This document shows, piece by piece, positions 38,567 through 51,100 of a stretch of 64,000 nucleotides of DNA; positions within the stretch are counted from its first letter, which is position 1; every line of letters begins with the position of its first letter. Source of the DNA: Erythrobacter sp. HI0063 (GTDB lineage: Bacteria; Pseudomonadota; Alphaproteobacteria; Sphingomonadales; Sphingomonadaceae); assembly GCF_001635685.1 (NCBI RefSeq), contig NZ_LWFF01000314.1, positions 1 to 64,000 on the forward strand, in the 5' to 3' direction. The notes below the pieces were generated by a model that worked only from the letters and a program-made list of their open reading frames with translations, ran no database searches and was not told the origin of the DNA. The position numbers were made by a program, and so were the translations under genes.

Positions 38567-41500
38567 GCCGGCGCCATCGTCATATCCTCATCGGTCTCGT
38601 CGATCTCTTCACGCAGACGCTCGAGGTCCAGCTTGCGCGGCTTTCCAAGCCTGGCGACCCCGAGATAGATAACCGGCGTCAGGAACAGAGTGAACAGTCC
38701 GGCAAGACCCAGCCCGCCGAAGATCACCCACCCGATAGACTGGCGCGCTTCCGATCCGGCTCCGCTCGCCAGGATCAGCGGCAATGCGCCGACCACGGTC
38801 GAGATCAATGTCATCGCGATCGGGCGCAGGCGGATGGCGGCAGCTTCCTCCACCGCTTCGCGCACGCTGCGGCCCTGATGGCGCAACTGGTCCGCGAATT
38901 CGACGATCAGGATCCCGTTCTTCGCCATCAGCCCGATCAGCATGACGAGGCCGATCTGCGAATAGATGTTGAGCGAGACGCCCGACAGAAACAGCGCGAA
39001 CACCGCCGCCGCCAGCGCGAAGGGCACCGTCAGGATCACCACCGCCGCGCTCGTCAGGCTCTCGAATTGCGCGACAAGGACGAGGAAGACGATCACCAGC
39101 GCGAAAGCGTATGTCAGCAAGAGATCGTTCGAAGTTTCCTCCAGGCTCTCCGCCTCGCCCTGAAGGATCATGTCGATCCCCGGTTCGACGGCTTCGTCGG
39201 CCAGTCGCTCGATTTCCTGAACCGCATCGCGCAGGGGCGTTCCGGGGGCGATATCCGCGCTGACCTCGATCGCGCGGCGCTGCTCAGTGCGGTCGAGCTC
39301 GGCGGCGATGCCCTGCTCCTCGATTTCGGTCACGCTCGACAGCGGCACCAGCGTGTCGTCCGTTCCCCTCACGTAGAGATTGCGCAGATCCTGCGGATTG
39401 GTGACGGTGACAGCCTGTGCGGTCAGGAAGATCGGGACCGCCTGATCGCCGACATTGAGATCGACCAGATCCTCGCCGCCGACCATTGCGCGCAGGGTCT
39501 GCGCCAGATCGTCCAGATCAACGCCGAGATCGGCGGCACGCTGCCGGTCGATCCGGATCGAGAGTTGCGGCTGGGTCGGCTGATAGGAGATGTCGGGGTT
39601 CGAAAGGATGTCCGAGCCGGTGTCGATCGCCGTCGCCAGCGCGGTCGCGGATTCGAAGATCATTGCATATTCGGGGCCCGTCAGCGCCACCTCGAGCCCG
39701 TCGCCCCCGCCCCCGAAACTCAGCGTGCCGCGCCCACGCGCATTGGTACGAGAGCCGGGAATTTCCTGCAGCGGTTCGTTCAGTTCCTCCACAATCTCGG
39801 TCTGCGATCGGTCGCGATCGTCCCAGTCGGCGAGCTGGGCGGTCACCCGCACGCGGTTGGGATCGTAGCGACCGACGATGGAGAAGGTGCTCTCGATCTC
39901 GCCGCTGTCGAGATAGGGCTGGAGCACCCGTTCGACCTCGTCCAGCTCGCCATCCATGAAATCGATGCCCACCCCGTCGGGCCCGGTCGCATCCACGGTG
40001 ACGACGCCGCGATCCTCGTCGGGCACCAATTCGTTGTCGAGCTGCGTATAGAGAAGCCCCGCGGCCACGGCGAGCAGGACCGAGACGATCCCGGCAAGCC
40101 GGGGACGATCGAGGCATTTGGTCAGCAGCTTCGAGTACCCTTCGGTCACCTGTCCGCCCCACCGGGCGAGGCGTCCGCGTGACTGTTCCTCGCTCGTAAG
40201 ATCGAAGCGGGCGGCGAGCGCGGGCACCAGCGAGAGCGCGACGAAGCTCGACAGGATCACCGCCACCGCGAGCACGAACCCGAATTCGCGGAAAACGCGT
40301 CCGACCTCGGACGGCAGAAAGCTGATCGGGACGAACACGCTGACGAGGACGGCCGTGGTCGCGACCACCGCAAAGAACACCTGCCGCGTGCCGATGACGG
40401 CGGCGGCCCGGCGGCCCAGCCCCTTGTTCTGCAAGCGCTGCGCGTTTTCGAGCACGACGATCGCATCGTCCACGATCAGGCCCGTCGCCAGCACCAGTGC
40501 CAGCAGGGTCAACAGATTGATGGAAAAGCCCATCATCCAGATGCCCGCGACCACGCCGACCAGCGCCACCGGGATCGTCGCGCTGGGCACGATCGTGGGT
40601 CGCCAGGCGCGGAAGAACAGCAGCATCGTGCCGACCACCACAAGCACTGTGAAACCGAGCGTTATCAAGACCTCGCGCACCGATATTCGGATGAATTCCG
40701 CATCGTCCGACACGATTTCGATGCTGAGATCGTCGAACCGCTCGTTGAGGCGATCGACCCCGTTGCGGATCGAATCCGAAATCTCGATCGTGTTCGAACT
40801 CGCCTGCCGCACGACCCCTAGGCCGACGATCGGTCGGCCGTCGAGCCGGACGAAATTGGTCGCATTGGCTGGCGCGAAATCGGCCTGCGCGACATCGCCG
40901 ATCCGGGTCGTCCCCGAGATCACGACGTTTTCGATACGCGCGGGATCGGTCGCGCTCGCCTCGGCGCGCACGATCAGTTCCTGCGCATTGGACCGGAACG
41001 AGCCGACCGGCACGTCGTATGGGGCGCTTTCGAGCGCTGCGGCCACATCGGCGAGCGTCAGGCCGAAGCGATTGAGGCGCGCCGGATCGACCGAGACCCG
41101 CATCTGGCGCGCGCGCGTGCCAAACTCCTCGATACTGGCGACGCCCTCCGCCGCGAGCAATTCGGGCACGATGTCGTTTTCGACGATCCGGGTCAGCTCC
41201 GCCTGATCGTAGCGCGTCGACTGGACCGCCAGCGTCATGATCGGCTGTGCGTCCTGATCGGCCTTGACTACGGTGACCTGCTCGACCCGGTCGGGAAGGT
41301 CGCGCGAGGTGCGGCTGACCGCTTCGCGCACGTCGGAAGCGGCGGTGTCGAGATCCACGCCGGGATTGAATTCCACCCGGATCCGCGAATTGTTCTCCTC
41401 GCTCGAAGATCGGATTTCGCGCACGCCCGATACCCGTGCGACCGCGTTTTCGAGCCGGCTGGTGACTTCGGAATCCATCGTTTCGGGCGCGGCACCGGGG

Positions 41501-41664
41501 AGGCTTGCCGTAACGGACACGATCGGGCGATCGACATTGGGGAGTTCTCGCACCTCCACGCCCATCAGCGCGGCGATCCCGGCGATCACGATCAGCAGGT
41601 TGAGCACGCCGATCAGCAGCGGCCGTTTGACCGCCAGCATGGGAAGATCGTTGCGGTCCTTCAC
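38563..41664 (-). CDS. RND efflux permease (HAE1/MdtB-type)
   Basis: A 1033-residue proton-driven inner-membrane pump. It has twelve predicted helices, two large periplasmic loops and the transmembrane-4 aspartates in GLIVDDAIVVLENAQR, plus KPIAMTLISTVVGALPLI-like sequence in the second half. It starts MKDRNDLPMLAVKRPLLIGVL. The sequence resembles MdtBC/CzcA relatives within HAE, not a heavy-metal-specific pump. It forms the middle gene of the adaptor-permease-duct operon, overlapping its neighbours by 4 nt. Drug specificity cannot be inferred. Confidence 0.95.
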   Translation of the reverse strand: MKDRNDLPMLAVKRPLLIGVLNLLIVIAGIAALMGVEVRELPNVDRPIVSVTASLPGAAPETMDSEVTSRLENAVARVSGVREIRSSSEENNSRIRVEFNPGVDLDTAASDVREAVSRTSRDLPDRVEQVTVVKADQDAQPIMTLAVQSTRYDQAELTRIVENDIVPELLAAEGVASIEEFGTRARQMRVSVDPARLNRFGLTLADVAAALESAPYDVPVGSFRSNAQELIVRAEASATDPARIENVVISGTTRIGDVAQADFAPANATNFVRLDGRPIVGLGVVRQASSNTIEISDSIRNGVDRLNERFDDLSIEIVSDDAEFIRISVREVLITLGFTVLVVVGTMLLFFRAWRPTIVPSATIPVALVGVVAGIWMMGFSINLLTLLALVLATGLIVDDAIVVLENAQRLQNKGLGRRAAAVIGTRQVFFAVVATTAVLVSVFVPISFLPSEVGRVFREFGFVLAVAVILSSFVALSLVPALAARFDLTSEEQSRGRLARWGGQVTEGYSKLLTKCLDRPRLAGIVSVLLAVAAGLLYTQLDNELVPDEDRGVVTVDATGPDGVGIDFMDGELDEVERVLQPYLDSGEIESTFSIVGRYDPNRVRVTAQLADWDDRDRSQTEIVEELNEPLQEIPGSRTNARGRGTLSFGGGGDGLEVALTGPEYAMIFESATALATAIDTGSDILSNPDISYQPTQPQLSIRIDRQRAADLGVDLDDLAQTLRAMVGGEDLVDLNVGDQAVPIFLTAQAVTVTNPQDLRNLYVRGTDDTLVPLSSVTEIEEQGIAAELDRTEQRRAIEVSADIAPGTPLRDAVQEIERLADEAVEPGIDMILQGEAESLEETSNDLLLTYAFALVIVFLVLVAQFESLTSAAVVILTVPFALAAAVFALFLSGVSLNIYSQIGLVMLIGLMAKNGILIVEFADQLRHQGRSVREAVEEAAAIRLRPIAMTLISTVVGALPLILASGAGSEARQSIGWVIFGGLGLAGLFTLFLTPVIYLGVARLGKPRKLDLERLREEIDETDEDMTMAPA

Positions 41665-42761
41665 TGCTCCGCCGGGGCTGAAGCGGACGTGGCCGATCCG
41701 GTTGGGCGGACCTGGACCGTCCGGCTACCCGCGCCGCCGCCGCTGACGAGGCGGATGTCCTGCCCGTCGCGCACCTTCTGAACCCCTTCGACGATCACCC
41801 GATCGCCGCGCCGGATCGCGCCGTCGACGAACACCAGCCCTTCGCGCCGGGCGGTGATGGTAATGGGCACGCGCACCGCCTTGCGATCCCTGACGACGAA
41901 GACGTGCGAGCCCTCCCCGCCCCAGACGATCGCCTGTTCGGGCACGACCGGTCGCGGCTCTCCCTGCCGTTCGAACACGACGCGAAAGCTCATGCCGGGA
42001 CGCAGGCGGTCGCCCTCATTGGGAATGGCGGCGCGCACGATGAAGTCGCGGCTGTCCTGCGAAATCCTGCTGTCGGTGGTGACGACGCGCGCATCGATCG
42101 TGCGCGATCCGTCGGAAAAGGGCGTCACCTGCACGACCTGTCCGGGGCTGAGAGCGTTGAAGACCGCTTCGGGCGCGGGAAAATCGACATAGAGCGTGCC
42201 GCGCTGGTCGATCTGCGCGATCGGGGTCGCATCGTTGACACGATCCCCCGGATCGATCTCGGTCAGGCCGACATGGCCGGAGAACGGCGCGCGCACGGTG
42301 CGGTCGGCAAGATCGGTCTGTGCCTGTTGCAGCGCCACCCGCGCGCTGGCGAGTGCGGTTTCGCCCGCCTCGATCTGGCTGGCGGACAGGGCGCCGGTAT
42401 CCTCGATCCGGCGATAGCGCGAAAGGAGCTGGTCCGCCTCGCGCACCTGGACCCGCGCGGCTTCGACCGCCAGCCGCTCGGCCCGCGCATCGAGCTGAAG
42501 CAGCGGGGCGCCATCGCGCACGAAATCGCCCGCTTCGAAAAGCACGCGCGTCACGCGGCCTGCGGTTTCGGGATAGATTTCCGCTGAAGTCGCCGCGCGC
42601 GCCGATCCGATCGCCTCGACCTCGAGCGTTTCGGGAAGGACGCGAATGTCCTCGGCAACCACAGGAACGGGATCGCGTTCACGTTCGGGTTCCGCTTCGG
42701 CACAGGCAGCCGCCCACATCAGACAGCAAACGGCGAAGGCGTGGGAAATCGATTTCGCCAT
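41661..42761 (-). CDS. RND efflux periplasmic adaptor (membrane fusion protein)
   Basis: A 366-residue HlyD/AcrA-like adaptor that links the permease to the outer-membrane duct. The signal ends around CLMWAAACAEAE, with a Cys that may be lipidated. A barrel-sandwich part (SAEIYPETAGRVTRVLFEAG, and RAPFSGHVGLTEIDPGDRV) flanks an alpha-helical hairpin, followed by a beta-barrel domain and a membrane-proximal end. It is the first gene of the operon; the permease ATG overlaps its stop. No regulator (TetR or MarR type) is adjacent. Confidence 0.94.
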   Translation of the reverse strand: MAKSISHAFAVCCLMWAAACAEAEPERERDPVPVVAEDIRVLPETLEVEAIGSARAATSAEIYPETAGRVTRVLFEAGDFVRDGAPLLQLDARAERLAVEAARVQVREADQLLSRYRRIEDTGALSASQIEAGETALASARVALQQAQTDLADRTVRAPFSGHVGLTEIDPGDRVNDATPIAQIDQRGTLYVDFPAPEAVFNALSPGQVVQVTPFSDGSRTIDARVVTTDSRISQDSRDFIVRAAIPNEGDRLRPGMSFRVVFERQGEPRPVVPEQAIVWGGEGSHVFVVRDRKAVRVPITITARREGLVFVDGAIRRGDRVIVEGVQKVRDGQDIRLVSGGGAGSRTVQVRPTGSATSASAPAEQ

Positions 42762-42848
42762 GGTCCGGCTCCTATCGCACTCAAGCCTGCGGGGAAAGGC
42801 GCTATTCCGGCAGCGTGCGTGGGCGTTGCGGGGTGCTGATCCGAAGCT

Positions 42849-43727
42849 TCAGCGAAAGACGACGGTGCGGATACCGTTCAGGAAAACGCGCCGCTCGGCC
42901 GTCCAGCGCACAGCGCGGGCCAGCACCCGCGCCTCGATATCGCGCCCGATGCGGACCAGATCCTGTTCGGTCGCGCGGTGGTCCACGCGCTCGATATCCT
43001 GTTCGATGATCGGCCCTTCGTCGAGATCGCCGGTGACGAAATGCGCGGTCGCCCCAATCAGCTTGACGCCGCGCTCATGCGCCTTGCCATAGGGGCGCGC
43101 GCCCTTGAAGCTGGGCAGAAAGCTGTGATGGATATTGATGCAGCGCCCGGCGAGCCGCTGCGCCATGTCGGACGATAGCACCTGCATGTAGCGCGCCAGC
43201 ACCAGCGTATCGGCACGCGTTTCTTCGAACACGCCAAGAATGCGCGCTTCCTGCTCGTGCCGCCGCTCCGCATCGACGGGAAGGTAGTGATAGGGAACGC
43301 CGTGCCATTCGGTCAGGTCGCGCAGGCCTTCATGGTTGGAAACCACACCGACGATCTCCACCGGCAGATTGCCGGTCTGCCAGCGATGCAGCAGATCGTT
43401 GAGGCAATGGCTGCCCCGCGACACCGCGATCAGGAGACGGGGCCGGTGATCGGCGGGCAGCAGATCCCAGTCCATTGCGTATCGGCTGGCGATGGGCGCG
43501 AAGCCCGTCCGCAGATCGTCCACCGATTTGGGGAAGGATGCGCCCTCAGCACGAAATTCGATCCTGAGAAAGAAGCGCCCTGCATCGAGATCGGCATATT
43601 GCTGGCTGTCGAGGATGAAGCCCTCAATCGCGGCCAGATGGCTGCTGACCGCGGCGACGATGCCCACCCGGTCCTCGCAGGACAGGGTAAGGATGAAGGC
43701 GGGTTTTCCTGCATCGTTCGCGGTCAT
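42849..43727 (-). CDS. purU: Formyltetrahydrofolate deformylase
   Basis: Hydrolyses 10-formyl-THF to formate and THF, balancing one-carbon pools and feeding purine synthesis with formate. The 292 residues contain an N-terminal ACT domain (LTLSCEDRVGIVAAVSSHLA) and a GART-like hydrolase domain with INIHHSFLPSFKGARPY (Asn, His) and TGDLDEGPII (Asp), the catalytic set. Length matches the family. It stands alone between the RND operon and the sulfatase gene. Confidence 0.95.
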   Translation of the reverse strand: MTANDAGKPAFILTLSCEDRVGIVAAVSSHLAAIEGFILDSQQYADLDAGRFFLRIEFRAEGASFPKSVDDLRTGFAPIASRYAMDWDLLPADHRPRLLIAVSRGSHCLNDLLHRWQTGNLPVEIVGVVSNHEGLRDLTEWHGVPYHYLPVDAERRHEQEARILGVFEETRADTLVLARYMQVLSSDMAQRLAGRCINIHHSFLPSFKGARPYGKAHERGVKLIGATAHFVTGDLDEGPIIEQDIERVDHRATEQDLVRIGRDIEARVLARAVRWTAERRVFLNGIRTVVFR

Positions 43728-43857
43728 GCGCGCGCTTTTAGCAGCGCAAGCCCCGCGCGCCAGAGCTTTGGCACGTGTGGTGCCGGCCTATGCAGAACCG
43801 GATCGATTTACCGGCGGAGTGGCCCCTCTAAAACGCAAAGAAGTCGCCGTTCATCCC

Positions 43858-45552
<1,695 letters not shown>

Positions 45553-45557
45553 CCCGC

Positions 45558-47906
45558 TCACTCCGTCAGCGTGAAAGTGACCGGCGTGCTCGCTTCCGCA
45601 CCCGAGCTGGGCGCGATCCAGAGGCGGAACTCGCCCGGCTCCCAGCCATGCGACATGTCGCCGCGCGTGAAGGCCAGGTCCTCCGGTTCGAGAGTGAAGC
45701 TCACCGTGCGGCTTTCGCCCGGCTGCAGCATCACCTTCTCGAAACCCTTCAGTTCCTGAACCGGCCGCGTCACCGATCCGACGAGGTCGCGAACGTAGAG
45801 CTGCACCACCTCTTCGCCCGCGCGGCTGCCGGCATTGGTGATGGTGGCGCTGGTCGTGATCGATCCGCCCGCCCCCATCCTCGGGGCACTCAGCGTGACC
45901 GGCGAATAGGCGAAGTCGGTATAGCTCAGCCCGTAACCGAACCGATAAAGCGGGCTATTGGGCGTGTTGAGATAACGCGAGACGTATTTCGCCCCCGGCT
46001 CGCCCAGTTCGATCGGGCGGCCGGTGTTCTTCATGTCGTAATGGATCGGCGCCTGTCCGACATTGCGCGGGAAAGTGACAGGCAGTTTGCCCGACGGATT
46101 GTAATCGCCGAACACCACATCGGCCACCGCATGGCCGCCCTGCGTTCCGGGATACCAGGCGTGGAGGATCGCGGGCACGTTTTCGTCCGCCCAGCCGATG
46201 GAATTGGGCCGCCCGCTCATCACCACTAGCACCACCGGCTTGCCGGTCGCGACGAGCCGTTCGAGGAGGGCCTGCTGGTTGCCCGGCAGGTCGAGCGAGG
46301 TGCGGCTCGCCGCTTCGCCCGTCATGTCCCATTTCTCGCCCATGACCGCCACGATCACGTCGGATCGGTCAGCCACTGCGAGCGCTTCGGCGAAGCCGTC
46401 GGTTTTGCCTTCGGCGTCGAATTCGTAGCTTGCGCCCTTGGCGTATTCGACGCGCACGCCGCGTCCGGCACGCGCCTTGAAACCTTCGAGCACGGTGACC
46501 GGGCGGGTCTGGCGGTCGCCCGCAGCGGCCCAGCTGCCGATCATGTCGGGCTTGCTGTCGGCGAGCGGACCGATCAGCGCGATGCTCTGCGCCCCGGCGG
46601 CGAGCGGCAGGGTGTCACCTTCGTTCTTCAACAGAACCATGGACTTGCGGGCGACATCGCGCGCAGCTTCGAGGAATTCGGGCTTGTAGAGCGTGGCTTC
46701 CTGCCGTGCGTTATCGGCATAGCGATAGGGATCCTCGAACAGGCCGAGGCGATATTTCATTTCGAGCACACGGCGCGTGGCGGTGTCGACCTGATCCATG
46801 CTTACCCGTCCCGCGGCGATCGAACCGGCGAGGTTTTCGAGGAAGACCGCGCCCTGCAGGTCCATATCGACGCCAACGTCGAGCGCCTGTTCGCCCGCCT
46901 GTTCGAGATCCTTCGAATAGCCGTGCGCCACCATCTCGTTGATCGAGGTATAGTCGGTGACGACGAAACCATCGAAGCCCCATTGATCGCGCAGCACATC
47001 GGTGAGGAGATATTTGCTGCCGCTGGCGGGCACGCCGTCATATTCGTTGAACGATGTCATGATGCTGCCCACGCCCGCATCGATGGCGGCCTTGAAGGGC
47101 GGCAGGTACACGTCGCGTAGCGTGCGTTCCGAAATGTCGACCGTGTGATAGTCCCGCCCGGCCTGCGCCGCGCCATAACCGGCGAAATGCTTGACCGTAG
47201 CGAGCACGGTGTCGGTGGCCCCCAGATCGTCGCCCTGATAGCCTTCTACACGAGCCTTCGCCACGCGGCTGCCGAGATAGACATCCTCGCCCGCCCCTTC
47301 CGATATGCGGCCCCAGCGCGCATCGCGGGCGATGTCCACCATGGGCGAAAAGGTCCAGTGGATCCCTTCCGCGCTCGCTTCCTCGGCGGAGACGCGGGCG
47401 GATTTCTCCACCGCATCCATGTCCCAGCTCGCCGCCTCGCCCAGAGAGATCGGGAAGATCGTTCGATGGCCGTGGATCACATCGTATCCGAACATCAGCG
47501 GGATTTTCAGCCGCGTGTTCTCGACCGCGAGGCGCTGCAATTCGCGCGTATAATCGGCCGTATAGGCATTGAAGATATTGCCGACCTTGCCCGCGCGAAT
47601 ATCCTCCTGATAGCTGTCGCGCATGGTGGGGCCGGTGGATTCCCAGTCGCTGGTGAGCAGCGTGAGCTGGCCGACCTTTTCCTCCAGCGTCATCTTGCCG
47701 ATCAGCTCGTCGAGAAACCGATCCATCTCGGCATCGCGCGCCGCCCATTCGGGCTGCGCCGGCTGGATCGGCACGGTGCCGACGGTGGCAGTCGTGGCTT
47801 GGGCGGCAGGAGCCCGCTCCACTGGTGCGGTCTGCGCGGTGGCGCAGGCCGTCGTCGCCAGAAGCATGGCGGCCAAAGTGCTTGTGCGAGCTACAGGGCC
47901 CTTCAT
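45558..47906 (-). CDS. bglX: GH3 beta-glucosidase (BglX-like), periplasmic
   Basis: A 782-residue three-domain GH3 enzyme. A signal with Cys 21 (TTACATA) precedes the TIM-barrel domain with VKHFAGYG (about 238-245) and the nucleophile Asp 318 in GFVVTDYTS. The alpha/beta sandwich follows, with a fibronectin-III-like domain at the C-terminus (PGESRTVSFTLEPEDL). Such enzymes remove terminal beta-glucose from oligosaccharides. Beside a GH144-like endo-glucanase, sophorose-type oligosaccharides are a plausible substrate. A LacI-type operator lies in the gap it shares with the TonB receptor. Confidence 0.93.
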   Translation of the reverse strand: MKGPVARTSTLAAMLLATTACATAQTAPVERAPAAQATTATVGTVPIQPAQPEWAARDAEMDRFLDELIGKMTLEEKVGQLTLLTSDWESTGPTMRDSYQEDIRAGKVGNIFNAYTADYTRELQRLAVENTRLKIPLMFGYDVIHGHRTIFPISLGEAASWDMDAVEKSARVSAEEASAEGIHWTFSPMVDIARDARWGRISEGAGEDVYLGSRVAKARVEGYQGDDLGATDTVLATVKHFAGYGAAQAGRDYHTVDISERTLRDVYLPPFKAAIDAGVGSIMTSFNEYDGVPASGSKYLLTDVLRDQWGFDGFVVTDYTSINEMVAHGYSKDLEQAGEQALDVGVDMDLQGAVFLENLAGSIAAGRVSMDQVDTATRRVLEMKYRLGLFEDPYRYADNARQEATLYKPEFLEAARDVARKSMVLLKNEGDTLPLAAGAQSIALIGPLADSKPDMIGSWAAAGDRQTRPVTVLEGFKARAGRGVRVEYAKGASYEFDAEGKTDGFAEALAVADRSDVIVAVMGEKWDMTGEAASRTSLDLPGNQQALLERLVATGKPVVLVVMSGRPNSIGWADENVPAILHAWYPGTQGGHAVADVVFGDYNPSGKLPVTFPRNVGQAPIHYDMKNTGRPIELGEPGAKYVSRYLNTPNSPLYRFGYGLSYTDFAYSPVTLSAPRMGAGGSITTSATITNAGSRAGEEVVQLYVRDLVGSVTRPVQELKGFEKVMLQPGESRTVSFTLEPEDLAFTRGDMSHGWEPGEFRLWIAPSSGAEASTPVTFTLTE

Positions 47907-48009
47907 CGTAATCTCCCGCTCCCTGACGGCTGACCCTTCCTAGCGGGTCTCTGCCGTCCTTGATCATTTTTTCGGATTCGTCCGGTGCAGGGGTTCTATA
48001 CAACCGGAA

Positions 48010-48023
48010 TGAAACCGGTTACA
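48010..48023. promoter_or_regulatory. LacI-type operator between GH3 and TonB receptor genes
   Basis: TGAAACCGGTTACA fits TGNAACCGGTTNCA with perfect dyad symmetry in the core, the form bound by LacI-family sugar repressors of proteobacteria. It lies 97 nt before the receptor start and 103 nt from the GH3 start. A TATACA (47997-48002) just upstream could be a -10 element for the receptor. The two LacI genes at 54.5 and 56.9 kb are the candidate binders. Confidence 0.7.
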
Positions 48024-48119
48024 AGCCCGTTCCATATTCAATGATTCGATCTGCAGAGAATGCTGCGGCGGATATTCAAGCCTCTGGAAAAGGGGCGGAA
48101 AATGGGGAGGAGAATTGCC

Positions 48120-51100
48120 ATGATCTTTTCGCATGCGAAGCGCACGTCCGTTGCCGGCCGCCTGGCCGGTGCCCTCGCCATCACCAGCGCGACCGGCGCC
48201 CTCGCCATCGCGCTCGCCGCGCCAGCTCTTGCGCAGGAATCGAACGCGTCCCTGCGCGGCAGTGTGACCGGCGCGACGCAGATCACGGCCGTCGACGTGG
48301 CGACGGGTTTCCGCCGCACGATCGATGTCACGCAGGACGGTCGCTACAATTTCCCGCAACTTCGCCCGGCGACCTATTATCTGGAAATCACCGGCGTGGA
48401 CGGCACGGTTCGCCGTACCGATGAATTTACGCTCCAGATCGCGCAGGACGCGGTTCTGGACTTCGACGACATCGCGCAGGAACCGACCGTGGCGGATGCC
48501 TCCGCCACGCCGGGAGCCGAAGACAATCTCATCATCGTGACCGGCGGGCGGATCGTCACGCTCGAAGGCGGCGAGGTCGGCGCGAACATTTCGCAGCGTG
48601 AGATCGAGACGCTGCCCCAGAACAATCGCAACTTCCTCGCCTTCGCCGATCTGGCGCCGGGGGTGGTATTCGAAAATCCCGATGGCCAGTCGCGCATTCA
48701 GGGCGGCGCGCAGAACAGCCGCACAGTGAACGTCTATATCGACGGGATCGGCCAGAAGGACTACGTTCTCAAGAACGGCGTGACCGGCCAGGACAGCTCG
48801 GAAGGCAACCCCTTCCCCCAGCTCGCAGTCGGCGAATATCGCGTCATCAGCTCCAACTACAAGGCGGAGTTCGATCAGGTCAGCTCGGTCGCGATCACCG
48901 CGGGCACGAAGTCGGGCACCAATGAATTCCACGGCACCGCCTTCGTCGATTACACCGATACCGACATGCGCCAGGAAACCCCGCTGGAACTGTTCGGCGG
49001 GCGCGAAAAGGCGGAGACCAAGGATATCCAGTTCGGCGGCGCTCTCGGCGGGCCGATCGTCAGGGACGTGGCGCATTTCTTCGTGACATACGAAGGTAAG
49101 CGCCGCCGCCTGCCCGTCACCATCGAGCCGGGCGCCAATTTCCCGGTCAGCTTCTTCCCGTCGGATCTTCAGGGCCTGTTCGGGCCGACGCAGCGCGAGT
49201 TCAACGAAGACCTGTATTTCGGCAAGCTGAGCTTTCAGCCGACCAGCCGCGACCTGATCGAGGTTTCGGGCAAGTACCGTAAAGAGACCGGCATCTTCCT
49301 GAGCAGCGGCAGCACCGCTGCGGAATCGGCCGCGTCGCAGGATGTGGACGAAAAGCGCGGTCTGCTTCGCTGGGAACACAGCGCCGATAATTTCATCAAC
49401 GATTTCAAGCTCACTTATGAAGAAGCTTTCTGGTCGCCCCGCCCGCAAAACTTCGTTCCCGGCGCGCTCTACACATATAGCGGCGTAAGCCCCGTCACGG
49501 GCAATATTCTGGACAATGCGCAGATCCTGCGGCTGGGCGGAAGCGCCAACTTCCAGGACAAGGGCCAGGAAGGCTACAGCGTCCAGAACGACTTCACGTG
49601 GATTGGCTTCGAACGGCATACGATCAAGGCAGGCGTGAAATCGAAGTGGGTCAAGCTGACGCGGGACGAGCAGAATTTTTTCAATCCGCAATATTCGTAT
49701 AACGTCAATCTGACGCCAAACGGCTTCAACACCACCATCCCCTATCGTGTCCAGTTCGGTGCCGCGACAGGCCAGGGGACTCCGACTGTCATTTCGAAGA
49801 ACTGGCAATTCGGCATCTATATCCAGGACGATTGGGACGTGAACGATCGTCTGACGTTGAATCTCGGCATCCGCTGGGATTACGAGGAGACGCCGTCCTA
49901 TCTCGATTTCGTCACGCCACCGGAAATCGTCGGTGCTGTATCAGAAGCGAACTATCCCAATATCTATAAGCCGGGCGTCGAGTACGACATCAACGATTAC
50001 ATCACCGACGGAACGCAACGCGAAGCGTTCAAGGGCGCTTTCCAGCCTCGCCTCGGTTTCACCTACCAGTTCCTGGATCGCGGGCGTCTGGTGCTGTTCG
50101 GTGGTTACGGGCGGTCCTATGACCGCAACCAGTTCGATTTTATCGCCCAGGAAGTCAGCATCAATGCCTACAGCACGCGGACCTTCAACTTCCTCACTGG
50201 CGATCCGAACAACGACGACTGCAATCCGAGCCCGACTTGCGTGCGCTTCGATCCGATCTATCTGACGGAAGAGGGTCGCCAGCAATTGATCGCCGGTGCC
50301 GGTTTCGGCGGTGGCCGGGGTATCCGCCTGGTCAACAACGATCTGAAGGTGCCCTATTCCGACCAGTTCAGCCTTGGCCTGCGTAGCGACCTGACCAGCA
50401 CGCTGAATGTCGAAGTCGGGTTCCGCCATATCGAAAGCCGCGACGGGTTCGCCTATCTGCTCGGCAACCGTCGCCCCGACGGGACATTCTTCACGCCTCC
50501 GCCTGCCGTTCCGGGTTCCCCGTTCGGCTTTGCGCCTCGCGGCTTCGGTTCGATCATCATCGGAACGAACGGCCTGAAGACCAACGAGGATGCGGCGCAC
50601 ATCAAGATCGCGAAGCGCTACACCCAGGCCTCGCCCTGGAACCTGACCGCGACCTACACCTACACCGATGCGACCGAGAACCGGGCTTTCGGCGAATATT
50701 TCTCGTTCGATTTCCCGACGCTTGAGGATTACACGGTCAAGACTTCCAGCGGCCTGCGCAAGCATCGTCTGGTGATGGCCGGATCGGTCGATCTGCCGAC
50801 GAATACGGTGATCTCCGGCAAGTTCCAGATCGCCTCCCCACGCTATCTCAACAATTTCGTGCGCACGATCGGCGGCGATGAGCCCCTGGTTATCGATACG
50901 ATCAAGACTGCGGGCAATGGCGATCGGTGGGGCTTCCGCCAGCTCGACCTTGCCATCACGCAGAATATCGATCTCGGTTTCCTGAGCGATCGCAGCCGCA
51001 TCTATGTGCGCGCCGACATCATCAACGCCCTGAACGATCGTAATTACAACAGCTTCCTCGGCACGACGGGTGAGCGCAATCTGCGGTCCTTCAGTACCGA

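Noticed and set aside
47964-49808. A 614-codon minus-strand frame opposite the TonB receptor
   Set aside because: It is antisense to a gene with signal peptide, plug and barrel motifs. High GC makes long antisense frames common here; no domain is recognisable.
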